A stretch of 64,000 bases of DNA from Nemertoderma westbladi (Eukaryota > Xenacoelomorpha > Nemertodermatida > Nemertodermatidae): NCBI GenBank assembly GCA_032718475.1, contig JAUCBJ010007649.1, positions 51,577 through 115,576 on the forward strand, written 5' to 3'. The position numbers and the translations under genes were made by a program. How positions within the stretch are numbered: the stretch's first letter is position 1; each line of letters starts with the position of its first letter. The notes beneath the pieces were generated by a model that had not been told where the DNA came from, searched no databases, and was given only the letters and a program-made list of their open reading frames with translations. Of this stretch, positions 13,901 to 22,727 are shown piece by piece.

Positions 13901-16074
13901 AACAGATTGACTATCCATTAGAGAAAACTGTCTATTGGACCGACGCTTTACTCGTGTTAGAGTATATAACCAATGAAGTCTGTCAGTTCAGCGTCTTCGT
14001 TACCAACAGGGTAGCCATCATACTTAGTCGCACGACGATGGACCAATGGAGACATTGCCCCGGAACGATTAATCCAGCAGACATCGCTTCCCGAGGAGCG
14101 ACTCCAAAGGAATTGGTAAATACTCCCGAATGGTTAGGTGGACCCGACTTTCTCTACAAAGAAGAAGAAGAATGGCCTCCCCATCTCACAACAGCAGAGA
14201 TCAGACAGGCCAAGGGAGCGGAGAAAGTTAAACCCAAAACTCGAGCGAGTAAATCGAAGTTGTTTAAACCTGCGGTTGATCTATCTGTATTATTTACTTC
14301 CGGAGAGGATGCTTTGGATCCGAAACCCACCGCCACGACTAAAGAAGTCTTGGAAATCCGTGACAAGGATTGGAAATCTGGACTACCAGATATCGCGCAA
14401 GGACTCTCACCCCTCTTGCAGAGAGCGATACGTCACTACAGCTCCTGGAATCGGCTCTGTAAAGCCGTCACCTATTTAAAACGATGTTTTCATCATCGTT
14501 ACTCCGGGACAAAGACCCATAGTGATGATGCTCCATCAACATCTGCACGAGTCCATGTTGTTAAAGATCTTCCCCAATACAAGGTATCCGACAGGTTTCT
14601 AAAGGAGAAGATCAGTTACCAGGAGCATGATGAAACCAACAAACAGATGCTGAGACTCCTACAATGCTATGAGGATCCCGATAAGTATTTCCTGTTGTTA
14701 AGAAATCCGCAGATGCGCTTAAGGGATCGCTTCTCTAGTACCATGATAGATGGGTTAATACGTGTTGGAGGCAGGCTCACCAACGCCCCATTATCCTTTG
14801 ACACTAAGTTTCCCATACTCATTAGAAATCTTGACATACAAATCAAGATGATTGTAGACGTTCATAGCAAACTGTATCATGCTGGAAGAGAACGAGTTCT
14901 GAGCGAAATTCGAACTCGCTACTATTTTTATAAACCCCGTAGGGCTCTGAACCAAGTCCTTAGGAACTGCATACCCTGTAGGAAAGCATTCAGTAGGCCT
15001 TTGACACAGCGAGAGGCAGAATTACCTAGGGAAAGAGTAAGCTTCTACGAACCACCCTTTACTAATACCGGTGTGGATTTATTTGGCCCTATTGAAGTAT
15101 ATCGTGCCCGGACTATAGTCAAGAGATGGTGTGTCATCTTCGTTTGTATGACTTGTAGAGCTATCCATCTCAATATGGTAAATGATCTATCCACCAACAG
15201 CTTCGTGTTGAGTTTACGACGACAGATCGCTCGCTTCGGAACCAGTAACACGATGAGATCGGATAAGGGAACGAACTTCATTGGCGCCAACAACGAAATT
15301 CAAGCTTACGTAAAGGACTGGAACAAAAGACAGGTGGACGATCAGCTAAAGATAACAGCGTCTAGCTGGACCTTCAATGCCGCCGACGCCCCTTGGTGGG
15401 GAGGAAGTTGGGAGAGATTGATTAGGAGCGTGAAGACTGCGTTCCACTTTATTGTACCTTGTCGCGCTTATCTCACCGACGAACTATTGCGGACGTTAAT
15501 GGAGGAAATCGCCGCCTATCTCAACGAAAGACCGCTTATGCCAGTCTCTTCAAGTCCTGATTCCCTGGAAGCGCTAACACCCGCGCACTTTCTACTGAAG
15601 AAACCCGTAGCCATGCTCCCACGATCGGAGATCACAGACGGAGACGAATACTGCCGTCGAACCTGGCAACTTATGCAGTTGCTATCCCGTCGTTTCGCTG
15701 ACCATTTCGAGAAACATTACCTGCCCACTCTACAACTTCGAACTAAGTGGTTTGCGCAGCAAGAAAACGTCAGCGCTGGAGACATGGTGCTTATTGTGGA
15801 CCCCGATCTCCCACGTAAGCGATGGCAAACAGGACGTATCATCGAGACTTATATCTCGAGCGATGGTTTGGTGCGATCAGTAGAACTCGTCGTCATGCGG
15901 CGTAACTATAAGAAACCAGGGATAGTCTTTGAGACTCAACAGCTCAACCGCCCAGTGGGTCGTTTATGTTTACTGGAAAGAGACAGAGAGCTCTCCGGAA
16001 ACTATGGAAGGCAAGAAACGCTTCCCACGACCACTTCCCTAATCCAACCGACATCTAGGGACTCCCCAACTTAA
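7993..16074 (+). CDS. BEL/Pao gag-pol polyprotein, element A (one in-frame stop near the N terminus)
   Basis: The open frame from ATG 8548 is 2508 codons, but the same frame is open from ATG 7993, broken only by TAA at 8419-8421. The 7993 start encodes M-S-D-T, the same first residues as gag-pol of element B, so I take 7993 as the original start. Numbered from 8548, the order is: Ala/Glu-rich coiled coil (about 200-265), DUF1759-type gag core (about 594-775), three Cys/His clusters (about 877-945), retropepsin with D-S-G-S (about 1052), RT with Y-M-D-D (about 1547), RNase H (D at about 1727, then T-D-A), an H-C-P-G linker, integrase zinc region (H-H-C-C, about 2105-2146), integrase core with D, D and E (V-D-L-F-G-P, S-D-K-G-T-N-F, W-E-R-L; about 2173-2298) and a DUF5641-like tail. 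All catalytic residues look intact. The TAA could be a nonsense mutation or a readthrough site. Confidence 0.93.
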
Positions 16075-17721
16075 TATCGTTCGGAGTGGGCGTGTGACTC
16101 TATTATTTTATATTATTTTATTATTTTTATATTTATGTATGTATTACTATGTAATTTTATTATAATCGTTTTATTTAATTTAGTAGAATATTATTTAGCG
16201 ATTATTTAGTAGAATAGTGCAATATGTTCATGTTATTGCGTACGTAATTACTTATATTATATTTAGTGCGACGGCGAGAAATAATTCTTTTTCTCTTTCC
16301 TTACTGTTCGTATTATATTATAAATACGTAACTACAGTAAGATGAAATGTCCGTACTTATTAAAGTACAATAAAGCCACTACTATATTCAAGTATTATTG
16401 GTAGGCAGAGTATTAGGAATGCAAAGTTCAGATCCTCGTGTCTCGGCTAAACCAAGCTCTGGGTAGACCTTGGAAACGACTTGCCTCTTCACACTGACAT
16501 TGCTTCGTGCGATATTGCTCTCATACCGTATATTAAATAATACATATAGTAGCGTGAGGTCCCTCTAACAGTAGCGTGAAACGCAAATAAATCTGTTAAA
16601 CCCTTTGACCATCTGTAATTCTAGTCGATTAAGATATCGCGGCACCCACCGATATACTTGAAAGACAAATTCTAGAATCAGTGGTTAACGTCCCCAGACA
16701 AGTTCTGGAATAAATCGGTGCCCATCTCAAATATTAATTATTTAATATTTGCAAATCTAATAAATCAAAATCTGTAAAATTCAAATCCTTCAACAATTCT
16801 AGTCAATTAAGATATCGTAGCATTTACCGATATTCTTAAAAAGACAATTGTCATAGAATTCAGGATCTTGTGTCCCCAGACATATTCTAGAATCAAAATA
16901 TGTCCATCTAATTAGTAAATAATAAAATTTCAGGGAATAATTTAAATTCATGCCTTTTAATGAATTTAATAAATTGCCATTTTTTGCGCAATTTATAACA
17001 TTCCCAAAATTCCATTAATTAATAGATCACGGGAGCGGAGATTTATCTTCTTATGCGTATGAGTGTGCGAAAGTCTCCCAAACATAGTCAATAGCCGATA
17101 AAATTCATAAAGTCATGTATCAAACAGGACATTGACTATTAAAGAATTACTATTAAATAACATCCCAGATCTGTATGCATTGGAATTACCCTAATTCTAC
17201 CGCTAGCTTTGCATAATGTCACCATAGCAACAACCACGCTAGAATTAGAATTGAGTTAAAGGAACAATAGAAAGCTTGTCCCATTGAATAGCATAGGGAA
17301 TAAATAGCGCACTACTAGTATCCAAGGATACATAATAATACAGTGACATTCTGGAAGGCATTGACTAACAGACAAATGGCCCGAATGTGCGTAGTTGTGA
17401 CCAGTTGTGTGGTATTTGTGAGTTTATAGGTGAATGTTACTGCTAAAGTGTGTTTACAGTAGCTAGTCGCAATCGTGAAAGTAACCTAACTCTCCAAGGA
17501 AAACCTGAAGTACATCTAAGCCTTTGGGACGGACAGTGGAGTGACTTGTGCCGGTTATCGTTGTCGTTGTACGGCTACGTCGTTGGCGAAAGTATAGCGA
17601 CAGCGGTACATCGGCGCTGAGAATCTCACACTGTCCGGGGGCAAGGGAGAAGTAGGCAGCGACGCCCGCTTGCCTAATAAATATAAACTCATTATAATAT
17701 TGGTGAACTCGTATAGCAGAT
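16075..17721 (+). other. Region between gag-pol and the 3' gene of A
   Basis: No coding sequence seen. AT-rich, with two diverged head-to-tail copies of a ~178-bp segment starting AATTCTAGTC at 16617 and 16795 (each with GATTAAGATATCG- or AATTAAGATATCG-like and TCCCCAGACA phrases). Just before the next start codon, GTATAGCAG (17713-17721) is a plausible 3' splice acceptor that would join a leader exon to the 3' gene. Splicing is inferred, not shown. Confidence 0.6.
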
Positions 17722-19911
17722 ATGACTGAATTAATAGAAGATGATCTTGGTATCAGGGAGAGATATACTCTACCTTTACAAGCGTTTGTCGATAGCTTGA
17801 TACGCGGCGACGCTGATCCAACTACTACGGAGGACGAAGGTCGTTATATCGAACCGCCAATGTCCCAGGAGCAACTTACGCGTGAATTGGACTATAGAAA
17901 ATTCACTACTCGCTATACGCATCGTAATGGTACGTATATGGACTTCTTGACCACTGGTCATCCTATTGATTTACACGACACCGACGATGTAGACACCGAA
18001 AGGGAAATGGTTTTATTTAACTATCATACCCAGCGGAGTCGAAACGATAAATCGAGAATAGAACACGAGAACTCTATTCGAAATAAGCTCGAAAGAGAAG
18101 ACGTTGAAGAACCTAATAAACGTAGCGGCTTCAACGAATATCTAGAATTTCTAAGAGAGACCTATCTCAATGTTGCCAGTCAACAAAACCTCGAAACTCG
18201 ATATCCCCAAGGTATACATCCAGATCCTATAATGGAACTCAAACGGCTCTATTTTACGATGATGTATCTTACCGCCGATCGACCCCTACCTGTCGTTCCA
18301 GATAGCTTCGAACAGATGGAGGAGTATTGTAAAACTGGAGAGCGATCACCCGCGTTTCCCCTTCAGGACATGCGTCTTTGGTATTACTGTGACGAATGCC
18401 CTAGACCTAACCAGCAGATCGAAAGGCATAAACATCCGCGGAGACGTTGCGCTAAACACAGTTTTACGCGATATACTTATGGGAGTTTCGAGCGAAACCT
18501 TTTCGACGTATCACCTACGGTCGCGCGCCTTAAACGATCATTGAACAAACCCATGATCAGAGTTCCGGAATACTCGGTCAGACCTCCTCATTCCCAAGTG
18601 ATACCTCAAACTCTCGATCCTAATAGTATTACGGATCCTCCCGAGCTATACTCACTGTTCAAAGATCTAGTGTTACCTGAACAGTTGATTGGTGGCGCTC
18701 CAGTAGTGGGTTCGTTAGATATTCGCCAACCTTACCTCGCTGGACTAGGACGCGGTCATCTAATATCACCGTTTAACCCCTACAATCGTCCTGGCCTCCC
18801 TCCGATCCAACCTGTTACAGAAGTCGAAGAGAGCGTGATACGAAATGCATTGGACGCTATTCGGCAGAAAATCGGAAAAGGAACTTACGATTGCTTGGAG
18901 AAACGTAAATTGCAACAACAAGTCCAAGCGGTGAAAGAACTAGCTTTGCCCCAGTTCGATAGAGAAATACAGAATCTAGAGGAGGACATCGAACGTGGAC
19001 GAACCTACTCCTTACAGGAATTCCTGGACGAGCGCTTGCAACAACAAGCTGAGGAAAATCAGCTCGAGGAGAGACATATAGAGCTGACTGAGAGGGAAGA
19101 AGCTGCTTTAGCTCAACCAGAAACTCAAATTCTCGTGACGGATCTCTATTCCAAAACGATCCTCCACCCCTCGATGGTTCCTCATTTTAAAGACAAGCTC
19201 TTTGCTACGGTACAGCCTCAACCACCGGTTAATACTGATCTCAGATCTCACGAGCTCATTGCTGACGCTCCTATGATACAACGTCCACCCATAGCGGCTG
19301 CTCGTGTCGATGGTGTACTTGTTGAGCCTCCGGACAATAGAGCGGATCTTGTCCGTCGCATGGTACACGATGTTAACATACGCGCTAGACCTTTGCCGGA
19401 CTCATTTTATGGAATTAAGGATCATCCTTATTACGTCAATTTAAAGCAATATTACATGGTAAAACCAGAAGATCCTACGCATAGTCTGAAGTTTCTACCA
19501 TTGATCAATCCTCTCGATCTCGTCGAACTCGAACAACTACAAAAACATCTAGATCAGCTAGTTAAACTAAACTCATTTCGAAAACCGTATAATATTTCCA
19601 GAATAGAGAAAGAAATATTACCTCCGTACAATCTTGATGGTTTCATTAAAACTCGATTGGTACACTGGAATCTTGACGTGTTATTCGAGGAAGAAAGAAT
19701 AAAACGATATGGAGATGTGGAAACCTATAGTACACAATGCTTAAAGTATAGAGATTTACCCAATGCTAGCGAATGCGCTACTTTGTGGCATCCAGTGGGA
19801 ATGACTCTCGAAAACGCCACTAAAGAATGGAATGAGACTCTTAATGTTATCGAGATGTATGGCGTTGTTACTTATGACAACGAAGGTAGCGTTCCGGTGG
19901 GAGAACTATGA
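17722..19911 (+). CDS. 3' accessory gene of element A, N-terminal part (up to exonuclease motif I)
   Basis: 729 codons from ATG, ending at TGA 19909-19911. The same frame continues 9 nt later in the 1.6-kb frame at 19921, so these are two parts of one gene. Visible features: a C-D-E-C ... C-A-K-H cluster (about residues 222-250) that could bind zinc, a long charged, Gln-rich helix predicted as coiled coil (about 393-465), and D-N-E after a hydrophobic strand at residues 719-721, matching motif I (D-x-E) of DEDD 3'-5' exonucleases. The homologous gene of element B matches throughout (for example L-K-R-L-Y-F-T-M-M-Y-L-T against I-R-R-L-Y-H-T-L-Q-Y-L-T). B has no stop at the equivalent place, so the TGA is probably a lesion of this copy. 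I see no signal peptide or membrane segment, so an envelope is unlikely. Confidence 0.8.
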   Translation: MTELIEDDLGIRERYTLPLQAFVDSLIRGDADPTTTEDEGRYIEPPMSQEQLTRELDYRKFTTRYTHRNGTYMDFLTTGHPIDLHDTDDVDTEREMVLFNYHTQRSRNDKSRIEHENSIRNKLEREDVEEPNKRSGFNEYLEFLRETYLNVASQQNLETRYPQGIHPDPIMELKRLYFTMMYLTADRPLPVVPDSFEQMEEYCKTGERSPAFPLQDMRLWYYCDECPRPNQQIERHKHPRRRCAKHSFTRYTYGSFERNLFDVSPTVARLKRSLNKPMIRVPEYSVRPPHSQVIPQTLDPNSITDPPELYSLFKDLVLPEQLIGGAPVVGSLDIRQPYLAGLGRGHLISPFNPYNRPGLPPIQPVTEVEESVIRNALDAIRQKIGKGTYDCLEKRKLQQQVQAVKELALPQFDREIQNLEEDIERGRTYSLQEFLDERLQQQAEENQLEERHIELTEREEAALAQPETQILVTDLYSKTILHPSMVPHFKDKLFATVQPQPPVNTDLRSHELIADAPMIQRPPIAAARVDGVLVEPPDNRADLVRRMVHDVNIRARPLPDSFYGIKDHPYYVNLKQYYMVKPEDPTHSLKFLPLINPLDLVELEQLQKHLDQLVKLNSFRKPYNISRIEKEILPPYNLDGFIKTRLVHWNLDVLFEEERIKRYGDVETYSTQCLKYRDLPNASECATLWHPVGMTLENATKEWNETLNVIEMYGVVTYDNEGSVPVGEL

Positions 19912-19920
19912 ACTACGCGA

Positions 19921-21519
19921 ATGATACATATACGAGGACTCGCTGGTTCTACCCACGTATTCACTCGAGCGTGTTCCGACGTGATTGATTATTCTTTTGA
20001 AACCCTTACGGAGACACAAAAGAAACTTCGACATGGACAATTCGAGCTCGCGCAGCGTTACGTCACCGACACCGAGCGCAAACCGGCCATGGGTATCGAT
20101 GGATCAATGTTACCCCAACCTGTGCTCGAAATGTTGTTTAACGAAAGAATCCTAAAAATTGGCTCAGCTGTTTATGGAGATCTCCAAAACGACTTCCGGA
20201 ATATGGAAAACATTCCATACCCTTTCGTTGATACTCAGCTGATTGCTCCTTGGGCCGAAGGCCGAGGTTTCTTTCGCACTATGTATGCCAATACACCCAG
20301 CGACATTACTAAAGTACAACGGACATCCATCGGACATCTTGCCTTTCAAGAATATGGATGGAACTTCAAAGTTGGAAATCCTATCAATTACCAGCAGGTA
20401 TATGGAGATCATTACTCTCGTTTATATTTTGATGGACCATTAACTGCGCCTGGTGCCGTATATAGCTTTATGAGTGTTCCACTTCGCCCTTCCTTAGCTA
20501 TATACACGATCTTTGAAAACGCAGCACTTGCCGGTTGGCTAGCCGATGTGTGCAGTCGTACCATACGCGCTCATCCCTTAAAACTTGGAACTAAACTCGC
20601 CAAGTTAGACGAACACAATAAGTTCATACGTTTCGAATGTTTCCGGCGCTTTCTGACTCCGTTCCGTAACGTCGATAGTCAGTTCAAGGACCGCGCGCTG
20701 ACCAAACTCAGTCTGAGAGACTCAGCTGCGGAGAAATTGAGTAGCGCTGGATTTGCCGTGTTTCAAGACGTTTGTATACAGAACTTACATTCATCTGTTA
20801 TACAAAGACCCCGAATACCTACAGGTTATTCTGTCGTGGAAATACAGACAGTGGATCCACTTACTGAGACAGACGCACCCACTTCGTCTATACAGCTGGA
20901 GGATGAACCAGTGTGCTTGGAATCAGAAGCGATTCAGCCTACAACTTCCCGGAGCAGTGACAATGATTATGTCATAGAGTGGTATCAAGGTCCACAACGT
21001 CTCACAGCGTACGATTATCGACACGCCAACTACGTTTCTCGAAAACGTTGTCGATTATGCGCATCGAGAGACCACTTCACTCCTCTAGACTCGAGCGTAC
21101 CTTGTTCCTATTTCCTCGAACAACCGATGATGGAAATATATTGTGCTTATTGCAGACTTAATAACTCTCATATCTTTGCCGTCTGCCCACAATTTATGAC
21201 TCAATGTCACTACTGTCAACTTAAAGGACATGAAAGTTACAATTGTCCCTTTAATCGCGATTTAGAGAGCGTAGACGAGATAATCACCCTGCGATACATC
21301 CGAGCTTGGGAAGCGAACGCGGATTTACATTGCGAATCTCGACATCGCTATTACCCTGGACGAGCTTACGAAGGAGTTTACGCGTTCCATCCTTATCTCT
21401 TCGCGTCGATTGAACAGAAAACACGCGTACCAAGTTACGAGTTAATGAAGCGTGTTGGTGAGTGTATTTCCACCAAGTTTGTCAGAAAATACCTTAGAAA
21501 CGTTAGAAACGTTTGCTGA
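19921..21519 (+). CDS. 3' accessory gene of element A, C-terminal part: DEDD exonuclease-like core and zinc knuckles
   Basis: 532 codons in the same frame as the preceding part. Residues 1-210 read like the rest of a DEDDy exonuclease fold: a strand M-I-H-I-R-G...H-V-F, then I-L-K-I-G-S-A-V-Y-G-D-L with the motif II Asp at 87, then F-V-D-T (Asp 104), and a last motif Y-x3-E with Y195 and E199 followed by N-A-A (families such as RNase D and WRN have Y-x3-D-A here). The final acid is Glu rather than Asp; element B also has Glu. The C-terminal third has Cys clusters and a CCHC zinc knuckle C-x2-C-x4-H-x4-C (about 430-443). The stop TGA (21517-21519) lies inside the 3' LTR. An exonuclease role is inferred from motif order; a non-catalytic nucleic-acid-binding role is possible. 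Confidence 0.72.
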   Translation: MIHIRGLAGSTHVFTRACSDVIDYSFETLTETQKKLRHGQFELAQRYVTDTERKPAMGIDGSMLPQPVLEMLFNERILKIGSAVYGDLQNDFRNMENIPYPFVDTQLIAPWAEGRGFFRTMYANTPSDITKVQRTSIGHLAFQEYGWNFKVGNPINYQQVYGDHYSRLYFDGPLTAPGAVYSFMSVPLRPSLAIYTIFENAALAGWLADVCSRTIRAHPLKLGTKLAKLDEHNKFIRFECFRRFLTPFRNVDSQFKDRALTKLSLRDSAAEKLSSAGFAVFQDVCIQNLHSSVIQRPRIPTGYSVVEIQTVDPLTETDAPTSSIQLEDEPVCLESEAIQPTTSRSSDNDYVIEWYQGPQRLTAYDYRHANYVSRKRCRLCASRDHFTPLDSSVPCSYFLEQPMMEIYCAYCRLNNSHIFAVCPQFMTQCHYCQLKGHESYNCPFNRDLESVDEIITLRYIRAWEANADLHCESRHRYYPGRAYEGVYAFHPYLFASIEQKTRVPSYELMKRVGECISTKFVRKYLRNVRNVC

Positions 21520-22722
21520 ATTGCCCCGTTATTTTTATTATCTTTTACATTAAAATACTCTGTAGTTGATTTAATAGGCGTAAGAGACCGTATTATTGCT
21601 GTATTGGTGTTTTTTAGAGGATCTAAGACCTATTTCCTCCGTATGTGTACTGTGAAAGGCATAGTTGATGATTCTATGGCAATTCCATGACGCAAAGGGT
21701 GATAGCTACTCTTGAACAGTAGTTACTATGACTACGGTTAACAGCTGATATTCATACCTGTTGATATTCTTTGTTCTACGGCGTCTCTCAGTTCAGTCAG
21801 CCAATCAGAGCATTTTTATGGCTCTTGTAGATAAATTTCCTAGAAATCACGTAATGCTTTATGTGCAGTGTTTACATTCAGTCCTGAGCCAGGAGAGAAC
21901 GGCTTGGAAATATTTTGTGCCTTTCTGTTTTTAGCTTAACACTAGTAGGCTTAATTATAAGGACATATATCCGTTATCACACACTGAATCACTGTGCAAC
22001 TCAACTAAACAAACCAAATCTGCATGTACCATACACTGTGCATACTTTATATTGTTATACTGCTATTTACTGTCGGTCCTTCATAATATGGTTGATGAAT
22101 TATTATATTTGGAATAACGATAAATAACCCCGAAACCCAATATTCTTGATATACCGAAGGTAAGAGAGAAAGGTTATATATAACGATTGTGACTTATGTT
22201 AAAGTGGTTTGAAGTGAATCTAATGTTATTTGATAGACCCTACATGAGTCGGTCCGTGTTCCTTTTATATGTGACTAAAATCAGTGAAGATCGGCAGATT
22301 AGTGTGCAGTATTGTGCAGCATTGTGTATGAGTGAGACTGATAACGAAGCATTTCCTAAAGAATGCGCCATATATGTGAATTATAACTAAGCCATATCGT
22401 TGTGAGTAGTTTAAGTCATAACTCTGTTTATATAGATAGAGCGCCACGTCCTAAAGGAACTGTTAATATTCCCCGAAGGTGAATAATATTGTCAGAGATT
22501 ATATAATACTGTCAGTCGAATAATACATTAGGCTTACCTAGCAATAAGATTAAGCCGTCGAACCCAATCTCCCGGGTATATCCAGCGGGTGAATGATCGC
22601 GCACAGATTGGTTTCGACTAGTGTAGTGAATCAAATACTTGTCATAGGCTAAAAGTGATTTATTATCTAAAAGACATCCTAATTTGGCGGGTTAAACTGC
22701 CAAAGGTCTGAAAGCGCGAACA
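21502..22722 (+). repeat. 3' LTR of element A
   Basis: 1221 bp ending GCGCGAACA and followed by ATACC. The first ~10 nt (GTTAGAAACG) do not match the 5' LTR start (TGTAAAAGCC); identity starts at about 21512. The expected terminal TG is missing here. The preceding and first bases form AAACGTT-AGA-AACGTTT (21498-21514), a short hairpin spanning the boundary. This LTR contributes the stop codon of the 3' gene. Confidence 0.85.
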
Positions 22723-22727
22723 ATACC
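22723..22727. repeat. Target site duplication of element A, right copy (ATACC)
   Basis: ATACC directly after the CA end of the 3' LTR, followed by ATTAGTTT, the normal continuation of the minisatellite unit. Confidence 0.85.

Larger units (their letters stand above)
4442..22722 (+). mobile_element. Element A: full-length BEL/Pao LTR retrotransposon with a 3' accessory gene
   Basis: An 18.3-kb element with LTRs at 4442-5662 and 21502-22722, a 2.3-kb leader, gag-pol at 7993-16074, a 1.65-kb intergenic stretch and a 3' gene at 17722-21519. It is flanked by the 5-bp duplication ATACC and lies inside the minisatellite, which resumes in phase on the right. The domain order gag, protease, RT, RNase H, integrase, with YMDD in RT and a C-terminal DUF5641-like tail, identifies BEL/Pao. 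The LTRs differ by about 10 substitutions in roughly 1.2 kb, plus a divergent first ~10 nt, so the insertion is fairly recent. Two in-frame stops (TAA at 8419, TGA at 19909) break otherwise open genes, so this copy may be recently inactivated. No clear tRNA-complementary primer binding site was recognised after the 5' LTR. Confidence 0.93.

Noticed and set aside
17722-21519. The 3' gene as an envelope (retrovirus-like) protein
   Set aside because: No signal peptide, no membrane-spanning segment and no furin-like site seen; zinc clusters point to nucleic-acid binding.
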